Source of the DNA: Numida meleagris
Taxonomy: Eukaryota > Chordata > Aves > Galliformes > Numididae
Direction of reading: 5' to 3'
Length of the DNA stretch: 64,000 bases
Assembly (NCBI RefSeq): GCF_002078875.1
Contig: NC_034421.1
Span: 1,001,955 to 1,065,954 of the forward strand
This document shows positions 1 through 14,449 of the stretch, one piece after another. The position numbers were made by a program, and so were the translations under genes. Each line of letters begins with the position of its first letter. Within the stretch, counting starts at the first letter, position 1. The notes under the pieces are model-generated. The model was not told where the DNA came from. It did no database searches and saw nothing but the letters and a program-made list of their open reading frames with translations.

Positions 1-3000
1 AGGGAAAGGTCTCCACCTGGAGGTCCCTCCTCTGGGGGTATTTGGTGAGCCAAGTAAGCAACTCTTTCTTTCTTTAACTGGATGGTGAGCAGCACCCTTC
101 TCTGGGTAACTCAGAACTGGTTCTCTGCCATTGCCTTTCCCTACAGAAGTCTGCAGGGGGGTAGCCCTCTCCCTGATTGTCTGCCCTCCTCAGGCTGTGT
201 GTCTTTTCTGGTCTTCTCCACGTGTTTTAACGTTCAGTGTGTTATCTGGGGAAACCCAAACAAATCTTAGATTTCTCATTTGCACGTTCAAAGCACATTT
301 TTAACTTAGCAGCATACAGTGTAGGAATAGCTGTTTGCTCCACGTGCCTCGTTGTGTACTTGAGTTCAACTGCAGTAGAGCAGCTAGGTGATATACTGAC
401 AGAATGGTTTTTGAGTGGTGTGAACAGGGGAGCTGGGAATGTTCTGGAAAACCAGACCGCAGGGGTGCATCTGTTCGAGCAGCTCAGCCAGCCCCCGATG
501 GCTCCGCTCGCAGCTGCAGGCTTCTGGGGGCTCTGCTGGGCAAAGAGCTTTACTGCTCTGCATCCTGGAAGGCCCCCAGCTTATGGAACCAAGGTGGGAA
601 GGTTGCATCAGAGCGATCAGGGTTGAATGCAGACAATATTTCCTGTATGATGTAGCTATTTTATTAGTAGCAAAGAGAATTAAATACAGTAGTCCAATAG
701 AGAGTAATAGTTTTAGTTGTAATTAAGATCTTCAGATTAATTTCCAGGCTTGTTCTCTAAGGAGAAAAATTTTGTGTTAGGAGTTATTGGACAAACTGTC
801 GAAAACAAAGTAGAGGAAGGAGCAGAACAGCAAACTCAGACTCATAGTTAGTGTTCCTCTTAGCTGGGCCTGGCGGCAGTACTCACAGTCTGCTCATACT
901 GGAAAATAAAGTTAACTATTAACTTTTGGCAGATTTGGGCTTAGACTGAAGTCAGAGGGTAACCTTTCTGAAGAAAAGGAGAAAGAGTCGCCCTTTGCTA
1001 TGACTCTGACACTAAGGTGATGGCAACCATGCAAACAGTAATCAGGAGTCAAAACTGACCTGAGAGCACCTGGTTTTTTATTCTCCTTTTGCATCTTCCA
1101 GGCCGCTGCTTGCCCTCATGGAGCAGCTTTCTGCGGGTTCCTTTGGCGTGGTGCTGCTGCAGGTGGTGTGTGCAGTGCTCTACAGATCTGAGCTGCAAAG
1201 GAAAGCTTAGAATACAGCAAGGAGATTCCTTAGCAGCATGGAAGGGTCAGCTTTAAACTTTTTTTTTTTTTTTTTTTAAGCAAGACGTTAAGAAAAAACA
1301 CAGGAGGTGAAAGCTAACTGTTTTAAAAAATGAACAACATTTTCATTTCTAAATTCAGCAGAGGGCAGCGACTGCCCCTCAGCCAGGGTGGAGCAGAACT
1401 GCGCTGCTGGGGCCGGGCACTGGGGCTGCCTGCTCTGCCCGCCCGACTCTCTCACTTCAAACAATGAAGCATGGCTGCTTGTCCACCTGCTTCCCTGTAA
1501 GCCAGTCTTCATGCAGCCATTCCGGGTGATTCCTCTGCTCCCTCACCTTGTCACCCCAATACCTGCAGAGGACACTGGTGGTTTTTGTGCAGGTCATCTG
1601 GTGGCTCGCAGACCAAGGAAGGAAGAAGCAGACAAACTATACTTTAAGAAAGACAAGAAAGGATGTTTAATTACAAAATGATCCCCTAATTTATAAAGGG
1701 AAAAAAAGAGGTAAAGAAAAACTCAGTAAAGGAACCAAGAAAAGTCCAGAATGTAGTAAGCTGCTGTACACAGGAGGTTTTTGTAGTGCTTGCGTGCAAG
1801 GACACTGGAGAAATGGAGATGTTGGAACTGAGGTGATTTCAGAGTCATGGGCTTAATGGGAGAAGTTGAAGAAATACTCAGGTGGACTGCCAGGCAGCAG
1901 AGCTCTGAGCGACTGTGGGAGCTCCTGGAGCAACAAGATAACAGCTAGAAGCAATTTAAAATGAAATTGATTGCTTGGAAAAAAAACAATGTGTACAAGT
2001 CAGTCCAGAGAGAGGTGAGCTGTGAGAGGGAAAAGCCTACGCGCTCCTCTCGGCCTCACTGAGGAGCGCCCTTCCTTCACTGGCACAAACACCGTGTCAC
2101 CGCTTGTTCTGGGACTCAACCAGCGCTGGCAATAGGGACCACAACGCAGCACGTGGACTGGGCGTCTGGGCACTGCTGGCACCACGGAGCTCTGGGCCCG
2201 TTACTGAGCAGTGCTCCAGCTCCCTCCCCGCAGGGCAGGCAGCCCCAGCTCGGCCTTCCTGCTCAGCCCAGAGCGCCGTGGTGATGTTCTGCCGAGTGAG
2301 GGCCAAGGCCCAATGGATTCTACATGCATCCAGATCACGTGCTTAAAACAAAGGCAGGATGACCAAGGCACAGCGTCCACTGGCAACAAATATATTATTC
2401 TCTTTAAAGATGGAAAGAATAATTTCCTGAGGGTTTGATATTCATTAATACCTAATTTCTTTTTTCTGACCCAGCTGGGTTTGGTTTGTCATGATTCAAA
2501 GCTCCCTGGTGCAAAAGAGAATGAAAAATTAACATGGAAAAGCAAACAAATATATATATTTTATTTCAGTGTATCCTTTAAAAATGCTTCTATGCTTTTT
2601 TCATTCCCTCTATGTAGACTTCTATAGTGAAGGATTTTTCTGTCCTTATTAAAATAAGGGCAAATGTTTAAAAAAAATAAAAAAATCTTCAGATGGAGCT
2701 GATCAGCCCCAGGGAACGCAGCTGCTTTGCAGAGTGTGTGCTGCCATCAGAAAGGCTGGAATTTACAGAAGCTTGAAATGGTGAGCTGGGGGATCTTTGC
2801 TAGAAAACGAGTGAGGTTGTGGAGCATCTGGCCTCCATTTCTGGTCTGAGTCTTCCTAGAACTTGGGATTTCTCTAGAAACCTTCTATATACCAAAGTAT
2901 GTTAAATGAGAGATTTAGTGCTGCATTACCTTAATTAATCTTATTCACAAAACTGGCCCTAGATCTTGTGTCTGTTCTTATCCAAATCCAACAGGAGAGG

Positions 3001-6000
3001 GAGAATTTCCTCACTGTGTGAACTCATCCTCATGTGTATGAGGGCCGGTATGAATTACAGTCATCTTCAGCATTTGTTGCTGTAATGCCATGGAAAGTGC
3101 AGAAATAGCAGCAAAGTCCGAGGCTGCAGTAAAGTGAAGATATGCACAAATATGGCAGCTGTGGGCACAGAAACAAAGGAAAGAATCTGTTTGCCCCTGG
3201 AAGGCCTCAGGCACACAGAGATCTCCAGAGAAATCCCCCTGCCTCCACTGCCAGCCCTTAAGTGAGGGCTGGGAAGGGGTGGATCCTGGCTGCACCCTTC
3301 CGGTCACACAGCTGCATTGCATTGCTTGCACCTGAGCTCCCCTGGCTGGCCCTGCCTTCCCCCCAGGTGCTCCATCACTGCTTCAGGCCGTGACTTAGCA
3401 TTTCTGCTGCAGTTACCAATTCACTTTTCAATTCAGCTAAACTCCAGCCCACTTTGTGGGTTCTCTTAAGAAGGCTTTGAAGAACAATGGTTTAGGGCTC
3501 CTGAGGCTGCCAGTCTCACATGAACCCTTGCCGATGGATACTGAGTCTTTCTGAACACTGACTGCTGTAACCGGAGGTGGGAACCAGCCCGTGGAAGGAG
3601 ATAGGACTGAAGAGCTGAGGAGCAGAGATGTAAGCATTGCTCTGTTCTGCACAGCACGTGGACGGGCATAGCTGGGTCTGGTGGAGCTGGGTCTGGTGGT
3701 GCTGCAGGAGCAGCACGTCCTTTGCCAGTGCTGGGGAGAGAGGTAGGGGATGGAGGAGGGGATGCGTCCTCAGCCATTACAAAGTTGGGGCGATGACGTT
3801 TGCTTCTGGGCTCAAAGCCATGACCTCTGAAAATGTTCAAGTCAACCAAGAGAAGCAGGGCTGCGCTAGCACTGAGCTCGCAGCACAGTGGTGCTGGAAC
3901 ATTATAATCCTTCCTTGGGGCCTGAAATAGAAGTGGAAGTAGGTCACTTCTCTTCATTTGTGTGGATATGAGCTCGCATGTTTATCCAATCAAATGAGCC
4001 TCTTATTAAATATTTCCTGAAAATGGGCCTAAATGAGGTTTGCTTTCAATTAACTGTCAAAAAAAAGACTGTTGATGCATCCATGTGATGTTTGAACTGT
4101 AGGTGTGTCCAACAGCAAGGGAGCCCGGCTCTGCCCAGCACAGCGTGTGCTCTCGCCTGCCCCTGGCACACCGGGCTGTGACCGCCCGTGGGCTTTGTTC
4201 CATGCGGGCTGCCTGCGTGCAGCCAGAAAGACAATTATGCAGCAATTAGCAGTGTGGCCCTGTGAAAAATATGCTGGTGTGTTGATTCCTGGAATTCCTT
4301 CCGTGTGTTAAGAATGCCTTCCCACTGAAGTGCTGCCTTCGTAGGCACCGTAAGGAGGATACGCTGTGTGACTGCATCAGTCAAGCTGCGCGTTGTCTGA
4401 GTTATTCTGAGCTCCAAAACACTCTTTTCCTAATGACCATCAGCTCTGAGTGAATACGTTATATTGATCAGCTCTTTGTTATTACAGTCATGCCTGCAGG
4501 AATTAAAAAAAAAAATGCTTTTAAATAATTGTGAAGGTAATAGCTAAGTTCTAAGTGGAATAGATTTATATTTGTTAAATTTTCCCCTTTAGAATACATC
4601 ATTGTGTTTGTTTTTAAGCCAATTAAACTTCTGTTTTGTTAGACTGCTCGGTGGGAGATTGGAACTGGATTGCACTTGGAATCTAATATTTATTGAGCCA
4701 TGTTGTTCCAGTGTGCTTTTTGGTTGTCTTCCACCTACCCTGTACAGAGAGTAGGTCAAACCACAGTAGCTCTACTAATACAGATATTGTGTTACGTGGA
4801 GCTCCGTGCCCTTCAATCAATGTGGAAGATTTTAATTAAACCGCTCTGTAATGATTCACTGGCCTTTGGAAATAATACAAAATCAACGACAATCTAGGAG
4901 TACAAAATGCACATTTGAAACATTCTGGTGTTCTTTCTCTGTCAAGAAAATACTGTAGGATGGTGTCTTTTAGGTGATACAGTAATTACTTTGCCTTTTT
5001 GAAGAAACCTTTTCTCAGAGGTTAGCTGCCTTTTCTCTGCTGTCCATGCAATGTTTAACTCTAAGCGTAGCTGCTCGGACTGAGAAGTCCGGGCCCCAAG
5101 GATCTTGGATTGCATCTGCAATTCTGTAATTGCCGGAACTGGAAGTACTTGGTTCTTAGCTCTTAGCTGTACCCCTGCTGGCTTATCATCCATCCATTTT
5201 AAAGATTTATTTTGCCTGGATCAGCTCCAAATGAAACCTTAGTTTTGCAGTTGCAAATGATGCTACTATTTTCACATAAAAGTGATTCATCTGCATTTTT
5301 AAGGGGCAGATGTACCTAGATTGAATGTTTAATATTATACCCTTGGAAGGAGGACCCTCTGTTTTGATGTATTACATCTGACAAATTATTTGTAAAGCGT
5401 AGCTCTCGATCATCCAGGTCAGGATCAGAACTATAAATAACATCAGCCTTAACAAGGGGAAGGAGCAGATCTGGAGTAACAATAATCAGTCTGTGACTGA
5501 AGGCACTCACTGCTACGTTTAAATTACCGGAGGGCAGAGGGGAGTGGGGGAGAAGAGAGGGAGCCACGTGCGTTCCGCTGCAGGCATGGTCCCTGCGGCT
5601 CAGGGGGAAGCGCCCTTCCCCTGGGAGCCGGGAGAGCCCCACGCCGGCGTTGTTTGGGCGCTGCCGATGTGAAAGAAGGAGCTTTGCTGAGAAATGTGCT
5701 GCTTGCTAAACAGACCTTAAAATACTTAGCAAAAATAAACAGGCAAACAACAAAACCCCAAACCATTTGAAAATATCGGTGTGGAGGAGTGAAAGATTTA
5801 ATTTTCTTTGTTTAACTACAGAAGATCTTTCAGCCTTTGGTGTGTCACTTTAGCCTTTCAAGCGTTATGATAATAAGGCTATTTTTATTCCTTTCCCTCT
5901 CCTCGTCCGCTGCTCAAAATATCCCAGCCAGCCGAGCGCATTTACATTTTCTGCTTCATAGAACTTGGTGAAAAAGAGGTTGGGCTGCAGAAGGTGCCCA

Positions 6001-9000
6001 GAACTTTGCCTGGCCCTGCTCTGTGCAGGAAGCAGAGGTTTGGCACCAGCGGGCATCAGGCAGCAGGGTCACTGTGTTTGCTCTGGTTTTGTCACACTAC
6101 AAACTCTAGAGTCTTTCAAAACAAAGTTTGAGAGATGTCTTTGATGAATTGCTGTGTCGTTTCGTTTCTGTGGACAGCAGCACCAGCCCTGCACTCTGTT
6201 TTCCAGTCAGTGCCTACAGAGACAGTCTCTGTTTGTCACTTGCTATTTATGGGATGGCCGAGGATAATTAAACCCTTTAGACAACTTGGCAGTCTGTTTC
6301 TGATGGCCACAGAGGAGCTGCCCAGCTCGTTGAATCTTCATTTATGAGGTCTAGCTTTTCCAGGAAAACTAAAGATGAAGTCAGCCCTATTATAGCTACA
6401 GCTAAGGCACTTTGGTGTGGGTTTTCAGGTCTATAGGTTTTATACAACATTTTCCCACTCTCAAAATGTTAAAAGTACGTTTTAATTTAAATGAGGTCTC
6501 TGTTTTTAAGTGGTGCACACAGACCCGTTCTTGGATATATTCTCTCCGAGAGGTCGCGGAGCAGGTCTCCTCCTGCAAAAAGGAAAAAGCTGGAAAAAAA
6601 AAGTGGGGAAGGCAGCAACAAAAATGATTCAGCTTTTGCCTTTAAATAAAATCCTTATGCTCCCTTTGTCCTTTGAAATATTTCAGATTGAGTAAAGCAA
6701 TTGTCTGAGCGAACTGATTGCGATAATTTAAATCCGAATGGTAATTGCTTTTTCCATCCCTTCCAAATGTCCTTGTTCCCTTTGCAAAGAGACGTTTTCT
6801 GTAATCGATGAACCTTTCCAAAATCTGATTTTTGGAATTAAATAGTGAATAATTTGTTCAGAAATTCATATGCAAGACAGAAGTAAATAGACTGCACTTA
6901 CAAATCTGTTGAAATCTGAGCATTCCTGATGATTTCAAAGGGCTGGTCATGTACACTTCTACGTTTGTGATGAACTCCCACAGAAGACTGAATTGGAAAA
7001 GAAAGTGGAAGATTATTTCCTTGCTGACTCTCTATCCAAAGCCCCGGCTCAGGTTTTCTGTAAGTGCAGCAAGCGTCCTGAGGTTCAGTAAGGAGAGCAG
7101 GGACAGCTTGGCCCTGTGAGCAAACCTCAGGGGGCTCTGGCTCCTTTCTGCCTTTGTTGTACATTTTCAAGGACAGTGTAAGAAATTCTTTGGAATCAAA
7201 CTCACCTTCATCAGAAGAGAAACGTGTTTGGTCTCCATCACACAATTCTTGTGTAAAGGGAAAACTCGTGCCCTGGATTTATGGACACAAAATCAAATTT
7301 TGAGAAACAATTCTCAATTTAGTGACTGTTTATACAAAATAATATATATTTTTATGAATTTTTATACGATCAAAATTCTGCAATCTTGCAATAGCTCCAC
7401 GCTATTTCTCCAGTTTCCCAATTGCAATCTCCATATTCAGTCACCAGCGCTTAACTGGGAATCCTGTGGTGGTGCTCGAGTGATGTAATTGGCTGTGCAG
7501 ATTGCCAGCCTGCTGCAGCTGCTTTGAGATTCACTTCCCAAAGTGTTGTGCTAGTGAATAGAGCTCTTGGTTTTGCACAGCTGTTCGAAGGGCATCCAAT
7601 GTCACTGCAGCCCGTGACACAGAACTGCAGCTGAACAGTCACAGAGCGATTTAAAAATAATTATTTAAGCAGCCCATTGAACCAGGGAGCACAAAGCAGG
7701 ATCAGACCAAGAACTGAATGTGCAGTTTCCCCATGTCCAGAATGCCCTTGGTGACAGAAATTAGAAACTGTCAGCAGCAAATTGCCAATGTAATTAACAT
7801 TAAATGGAAACAATTTTGTTAGAGTGAAGACCTGATTAGCAGCTGAACTGCACAGTGCGGATTCCCCAGCAGGAGTTACACTACCCGTGCTTACAGAATG
7901 CTAGGGAAGGAGGGAGACAGCAGCTGGTTCTCACTGGTGGGCATCCTGCTGTGACCATGGGGACGGCCCCGGCCCAGTGCTTGCGGGGCCTGGCTGCGTG
8001 ACACAAACTTGTCCTTTAACTTCAGATTTCGTCAGAGCCTGATAGAAGGCAAAACCTATCTCATAAAGAGCAAAATTAGCATGGAGTCTATTTAGTCACC
8101 TTTTTTCCCCCAATTTTAACATGCTTTTTGAATAAAGTAGAAGAGTTTGAAGTTCTCACTGAGGTGTTTTGGAAACTGACCCTCTTTTTTCCCACGTTCA
8201 GCGCTATCCTCTTTTTCCACACCTCGTCTGCCAAAGAATCTAAAGGTGCTTATGGAAGTGAAGTGCAATGGATATGATGTGAGAAGCAATGAAAGGCAAA
8301 CCCCTTAACAAGGGAAATAACTGACATTTATGTGTTTCTGTTCAATTCCCGAAGTGGCTCCAGGAGCTTTAGAGACCGCATAAAGAGAACCCCCAAATCC
8401 TTGGGCTCATACACCTCATCCAGGAAGATCAGTAGGTCCCTCTTGGAAAGCAGGAAACCACGCTGGCTTTTGCTAAAATGTTCAAATTTTGGTATTTCTT
8501 ACTACCACCTTCCTGCTGACAGCGTGGGAAGAGACAAAAGTGTGGGCAGCCAGCCGTGCTTGTGGGCGATGGCTGGGAAACCCAGCTTCACTTGATACAA
8601 GCAAATGAAGAGCTTCAATCTTTGTTTGTGATGCATGTGAAAGCATTTCTCAAAATGCAGTCCAGCATACTCTGCTGCTGAAAGTTGGTATTATAAAATA
8701 GAGCTTCACCTTTTACTGGCTGTATTTATTTATTTGTGCTTTTTGCTTTTCTTTTTGGTATTGTGTGCCTGAAAAACCTGTTTCTTGGTTAAAGGGATCT
8801 CATTCCCCATCAAAGAGGAGGCATCAGTTCTAAGCAAACTCCTTGGTAGAAAGCAGAGCTGGTTTATAACAGGGAGAGGAGCAGTGTGTACGGCATGCAG
8901 CACTGCCATTGCATGGCAGTTCATCCAAAACAAAAGAGGCAGGAGAACCTGCAGCTGTGTGTGCTGCTGCTCCTTCACCATTAGCTGCGTTCACTGAATA

Positions 9001-9960
9001 AATGTACCGAATGCAACAGATTGTTCTTTTTTTCTGTTGGGAAAGAAGATAAAAATGCTTGGCTTCTTTCCAACCAAGCTGCAGGTGCCTCTGGCTTATC
9101 TGCAGCTTTGCACAGGGTTACAATTATTTATTGCTGCATGGCCAGGATGGAGCAGATGTGCTCGTCTCTGCGGTGTGACCTCGCACCCAAGCAGCGGAAT
9201 GGAGCAGATAGCTGGTGCTGCAGACACAGCCTGCTTCCCATGCAGGGTTACAATCCAGCGAGGGGTGGAGGAGTGACTGACCCCATCCCTGGAGCTGAGC
9301 AGAGCTTGCTTTTGCCATGAAGCAAGCAGCCAGGTGACTTCAGCTGTTGCTCTCTGGCAGCAACGCAGCTCCTTGTGTTACATGCCCTGTGCTCTGACAC
9401 CACCTGCACAGCCTGCACAACAGCATGCAAGAAGTGATTGGGTAGAAAGCTGACAACTAGAAAGTCTTTTTTGGGTCTAAAAATGGCTGAAAGAGGAAAA
9501 AAAACTGCTGCTTGAGTGCTTTTGGTAGGATTTGGATATGGAGGGTTCTGATAAAGTGCTGGGGCTCTCTCTGTTTGCCCTGCCCTAGTTCTCAGGCGCT
9601 GATTTTCTTTAATTCAAGTGGAAAGAGATGGTGTGATCCTCTCTGTTACCCATGATGCCTATTTGCATCACTGGCAGCCCAAATAGGGCGGTTTTATCCG
9701 GTCTATCTCGCAGTTCTCAAGGAATCATTCGTATTTCTCGCTTGCTGTCACGTAGCCTGTTGAAAGAGCAGAGTGGCAAGTAAAGCTTTGTCAGTGACAG
9801 TCCTGGCAGTGCTGTTATCACCCATCCTGTTTTTACTGCATAATGGAGAATTCAGCAGCTGCTGCTGAAGACAGAATTTTTTGAATTGTACTGAGGTGTC
9901 CTAAGTACTTCAGATAACCACAGCCAGGAGCATCTACTGTGCTTGTACTGAAGCAAAGGA
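1..9960. other. intergenic DNA, no gene recognised
   Basis: I see no exon of a recognisable protein on either strand. Open frames here are short (mostly 60-115 codons), overlap on both strands, and lack family motifs or paired splice sites. Homopolymer tracts occur (for example a T run near 1,257-1,278). Several AT-rich blocks, such as 6,640-6,880, look more like noncoding conserved or regulatory DNA than coding sequence, but that is only an impression. Confidence 0.5.
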
Positions 9961-9964
9961 AAGC

Positions 9965-10065
9965 TCTTTCTTTTCCTTCCTTCCTTCCTTCTTTCCTCCC
10001 TTCCTTCCTCCCTTCTTTTCTTTCTTTCCCTTCCTTCCTGTCTGCCTGTCTGTCTTCCTGTCAGT
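9965..10065. repeat. CT-rich (CCTT/CTTT)n microsatellite
   Basis: The plus strand is almost pure pyrimidine, built of CCTT, CTTT and CCCTT units, ending in a short TGTC/TGCC-type stretch. It explains the lysine/glycine-rich open frame on the minus strand here, which is not a gene. Confidence 0.85.
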
Positions 10066-13000
10066 GGTTCCCAGAATGATGCTGTATGGCTGAACGCATA
10101 GCCCCATTTCCACGAGGATGATATTGCAGCTTAAATGCTGAACAATATGGCACTGCAAACTCCAGCTTCAGTGCAAGGCTGCTGCTACTAAATGAAAATA
10201 TTCCAGCAATAGTCTATTAACACTGCAGTGTTCTTATTCATAAAAAAACTCAGCCCCTCCCACTGTAATTTGTGTATGTATGGGAAATGTAATTGCATGA
10301 ATTGTATGTATGGGATATAAAGCTGCTGAGGGGCTTAGGAGTGGGTGGGGCTTTTGTATCTTTAAGGAGCAACTGATGTAACTTCCATCTCTGCATATGA
10401 GTGATTTTAAATTGATCTTTTTCCTTTCTTGCCACGAATCACACTAATAAATAATGTCCTGTCCGTGACATTTGCTCAAACCACAGTCCCATAAAATCAT
10501 CCTCAGCAGAAGGACATCCACGTTCTCATCCAAGCGATTCGCCCTGTCTCGTGGTGGTGAAGTTGGCTTTCCATGGCATTTGCTGAGGTCAGATTTGCGG
10601 GCCCTCTGGGTGAAGGAAATTCTCGTTTGGTTGGTGGTAGCAGGGTGCAGGGGAGTAACTTTGTCAAGGATTTAAGCCTCTGTGTCTGATGTTGCAAAGT
10701 GTTTTGGACGCAACGTACGCCATCTTATGGACGAGGCATGTTATGTCTGAGTCTTTGAGACGAAGATTATTTTGCGTGTGTGTGTATGCCATAAAATTGC
10801 CCAGTAGTGCAATGTGTAAAATAGTACGAGTTAGTGGCTGAGCGTGGACAGTCCCTCTCCTGGGACACTGATTTTGTAAGTGTAGTTATTTGAGTTTGCT
10901 TTGTGCCCTTCCTTTTGAGGAAACAGTAATCTGTTTGCTGGGATATGAATTGCTTGCTACCAGTTGTAAAATTATCAAATGTAAAGTTCTTTGTTATTTT
11001 CTTCATAATTAATTTTAAATTAATGATCTAGAATTGATCAAAGCAATTAATCAACATAAGTCAGGACGTTCAAGTCCTCATAGTAGCTTTGGGTCAATTT
11101 AGCAGTGCTGTCAACCAGTTCCAGTCCTGGAGGATCATTTGTGGTTTCCAATTAGTTGTGCTGCTTCTCTCTTTCATGTAATAAACCCATTCATTTTCCA
11201 GCCCCTCCCAAGTATGGCGCCCAGCACGTTACCAGCTTGCAGAGAAGGTAACTAATCTTTTCCTTTCACAGCTGTGCTAAGCCGGCATGTACAACGAGGA
11301 GGGTGCATGCTCGGAAGAGAAGGAAAGAGGATGGCAGGTGCTTGGTGTCCAGGAGCTGCTGAGATACAACTAAGAGCTGCCCTGGCCAGGAAGGCGGCAG
11401 CCCCTGGCCATGCACTGCGGGGGGAGGTGAGGCACGGGATGAAGAGACCTGAGAGCAGTTCCAAAGCTCAACACCTTTTAGATAGTTCTCCCTTTTCATC
11501 CCATTGGTTTCCAGCACCAGGGGAAGTGTAAAAGATACTGGAAGAAAATAGGAATTGAGAAATAAGATTGATGCAAGATAACATGTCTGAGAGCTGACTT
11601 GAAGACATCACTTCTCTTATCTGTCACGTGAGGGGGCTTTTTGCTTTGTTTTCCCTGCAGTTTCCATGTTGGTGCAGTTGTGAGACTGTCCATCAGTCAC
11701 GGGGTGTTTGTCCTCGTGAAACAGTTTTTGAAATTGAGGGTGTATTTGTGGCTCTCTGTTCTCTTTTTCTCTTCTCCCTGGCCATGCATAGAATTTATCT
11801 GGGGATAACTTCAGCTATTAATGGCCAAATTAACACCACAAAGCAGCGAGCACTCAAGGTACCCGGCTTCCTGGCAACCTTCAAACCCCAGCTCTGAGTT
11901 TCCTGGAATGAAAGAGGACAAGATGGGAAGAGATTATTTAGACTTGATTAAATAATTACATGAAAGGTTAGCAAAGCTGGAGAGGATTTACATCAGCATT
12001 ATACATTAAATAACATTAAAAAGAACTTAGCTCACAGAGGAGCTAAATGAGCTATGACTTTCATAGGAAAGATTTACAATTAGTAAAATCAGTGCTAACC
12101 TCTATCAGTTTAATTAAAATTCAATCCCTGCATTGTCAGCCAGTCAACATTCCCCTGGGCAGAAGCTAAATTTTGATTAAGCACCATCTGACATGATAAG
12201 CATTTTGTTTCTCATCAGCTCTGAGCCCATCTGGCAGTTCGTGCCCTGGGACTTTGAGGCACGCCTTCCCCCAGCCCCTGCTTGGAGCAGTGAATGGTGC
12301 AGGAAGGATCCTTTTGGAGCTTTGGTTTGGTTTTGTTTGTTACTTTGAACATAAATTTTCCAAAATATTTACTGTCTTCAGCGTTACACTTCTAGATGGC
12401 ACTGTTGCTTTGTTTTCATTTTCTCGCCTTCTCATGCTTACCTGTTTCTATCTTAAAATATTTGTATTTTGGAAAGCAGTCCTAAGAGTGGCAAATGTTA
12501 GCTGTTGGTTGGGACAGGATATTGACTGACAATCACAATTACAAAATGACTGGCTGCATTTTTCTTGTATTAAATGTTCATAGTACATTGCCTTGACAAA
12601 TTAGTATATGCAAAATGTCCACCAAAAAATGCTGTATGTATGCAGTCCTTTGATTTCCAGGCAGGAGAAAAATAAGGTGACATTAAGACTTGATTACTTA
12701 CTCTGCACATTGAACGTACGTTGACTTCTGATTCGCAACTTCATTTAGTTTAGTTCATTTTGGTGGAACCTCACTGAAGCAGAAGCTAATAAATCTAGCA
12801 TCTATGCAGAGGCATTCATTTTTGAGATTAAACTGACATCTACTGGTGTCCTGCAATAAAATACCTGCAATTAACGTGACGGCAAAGCAAATACAATATT
12901 GTGTGTACACTACTGTTTCATGACGCTGTTGCATTGCACAGTAGGGTGGAGAAAAGCACTAACAGCCAAATACTGAGCGTGGGGCTGCTGGGCACCTCAC

Positions 13001-13204
13001 TCTGCCAGGAAGGTGCCAGGAAGAGCTCCCATGGGGTCCTGCATTTGAACCTACTTACATTTTCTGGAATTGCCATGTGGCCTTTCCTCTCTCTCTCTCT
13101 CTATTTTTAAATGTTTTTAACAAGTTGCATTTATCATCTTAGAGCACAGCTCATAGAGCAGGGGAGATCATCAAGATTTAACTTCATTTCTAGCCACGTT
13201 TCCT
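10066..13204. other. intergenic DNA, no gene recognised
   Basis: No coding exon is supported. The stretch has AT-rich blocks, among them a perfect 8-bp-arm palindrome at 11,008-11,024 and TAATTA-type motifs around 11,930-12,160. A short (TC)n run lies near 13,089. Nothing else can be named. Confidence 0.45.
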
Positions 13205-13275
13205 TCTGCGTCCTGCGTGGAGCCAGGAGTTGGACTCAGTGATCCCTGAGGGTCCCTTCCAACTCAGGATATTCC
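13205..13275 (+). mobile_element. CR1 LINE, 3' end relic
   Basis: The stretch reads like the terminal part of avian CR1: a 'gttggactcagtgatcc' block, then a 'ggtcccttccaactcaggatattc' type block with a diverged ATGACTG tail. Only about 70 bp remain, which fits the usual 5' truncation of CR1 copies. It is noncoding. Confidence 0.75.
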
Positions 13276-14449
13276 ATGACTGTAACCACTGGTTGTACAT
13301 GGACATTTGGTGAGGACAGCAGTGGGACAAGACAGAGTAATGATTCTGGGGTCCCCACCAAAGGGTAAAAGCTGTAGCAGAATACAGGCTGTGAGGAGAT
13401 GTAAGCAACATACATGGCACAGAGTTCGAAGGCTTTCAGGTGCGGCTCGTGCCTTCCTTCACCCTGGGAGACCATTCAGTCCTGGCTTCTCTCTGCTGTG
13501 GCTTCTTGGCTGCTCGCATCCACCTGGCAAAGGGAATTTAGTTACAAAGAACACAATTATTCCAGTTTTAATAAATCTGGGGCACCAAGGCTGACGTTCT
13601 GCTTCTGAGATAGATATCGTGATGTGATCATATGATAAACATCATCATGTGATTTCTTAACAAAGATGGGAAGTCATTCATCTCTAAGTCACATTTACTC
13701 TCGGGTTCAAATGTTAAAAAGCAAGGAGGACTGAATGTTGCCAAATCAAAACAGAAGCAAAACCCATTGCACATTTCCTTCCCTTTCCCCTTCTCCTACA
13801 CCTTCCCCTCCCTCCTCTCTCCCAGAATATTCACGCTGCCCTCTCACTTCGGATTCTGATGCAAACCCTGTGTACACATACCTGTAGGCAATTCTGTAGA
13901 TTGCTCTGACTGCTTGTCTTGCTCAGAGTTCACTGCTTGTCACCTGGATTAAGAGCACCTTTTGTCCTATGAAACCTGAGTCCTGGCTCTGGGATGGCTT
14001 GAATTGAAGCTTTGTGTGTGTTTCTTGGGGTGAGGTCCAAGAAGGGATTTACGCACAAAAATAGGACTTTAATGGATTTTAGATACTTTCCGCCAAAAAT
14101 CTGAACAAAGTCCCTGCTGAGCCCTCTGGGGTTGGTGAGTCCAAAGCAGATTAAAGCTCTTAATAACAAATCTGGCCAACTGGTGCACTTCAACTACAGT
14201 GGGGAAGCAGCGCTCATTGAATCCTGAGCAGCGATCTGCCCAGTGATCATTTTCTGCCTTGTACGTATTTGTGAGCTGTTGGGTTGGATGGAGAAAAGAG
14301 CAACATGCCTTAAGTTTCCAGGGGCTGAATCTGATGAACAGCCTGTAAGAGCCCCGGTTAAAGTCACTGTATCTGTTGGGAGGCTTCTTGGATAATTTTC
14401 TTTGTTTTGTTGCATGCAGCGTTGGCTGAAATAACCGAACCTGGTAACA
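13276..14449. other. intergenic DNA upstream of LITAF island
   Basis: No exon is recognised. The DNA is of ordinary composition, with a CT-rich patch near 13,775-13,830, and then grades into the GC-rich island that follows. Confidence 0.4.

Noticed and set aside
9934..10158. Lys/Gly/Glu-rich minus-strand frame
   Set aside because: It is created by the CT-rich microsatellite.
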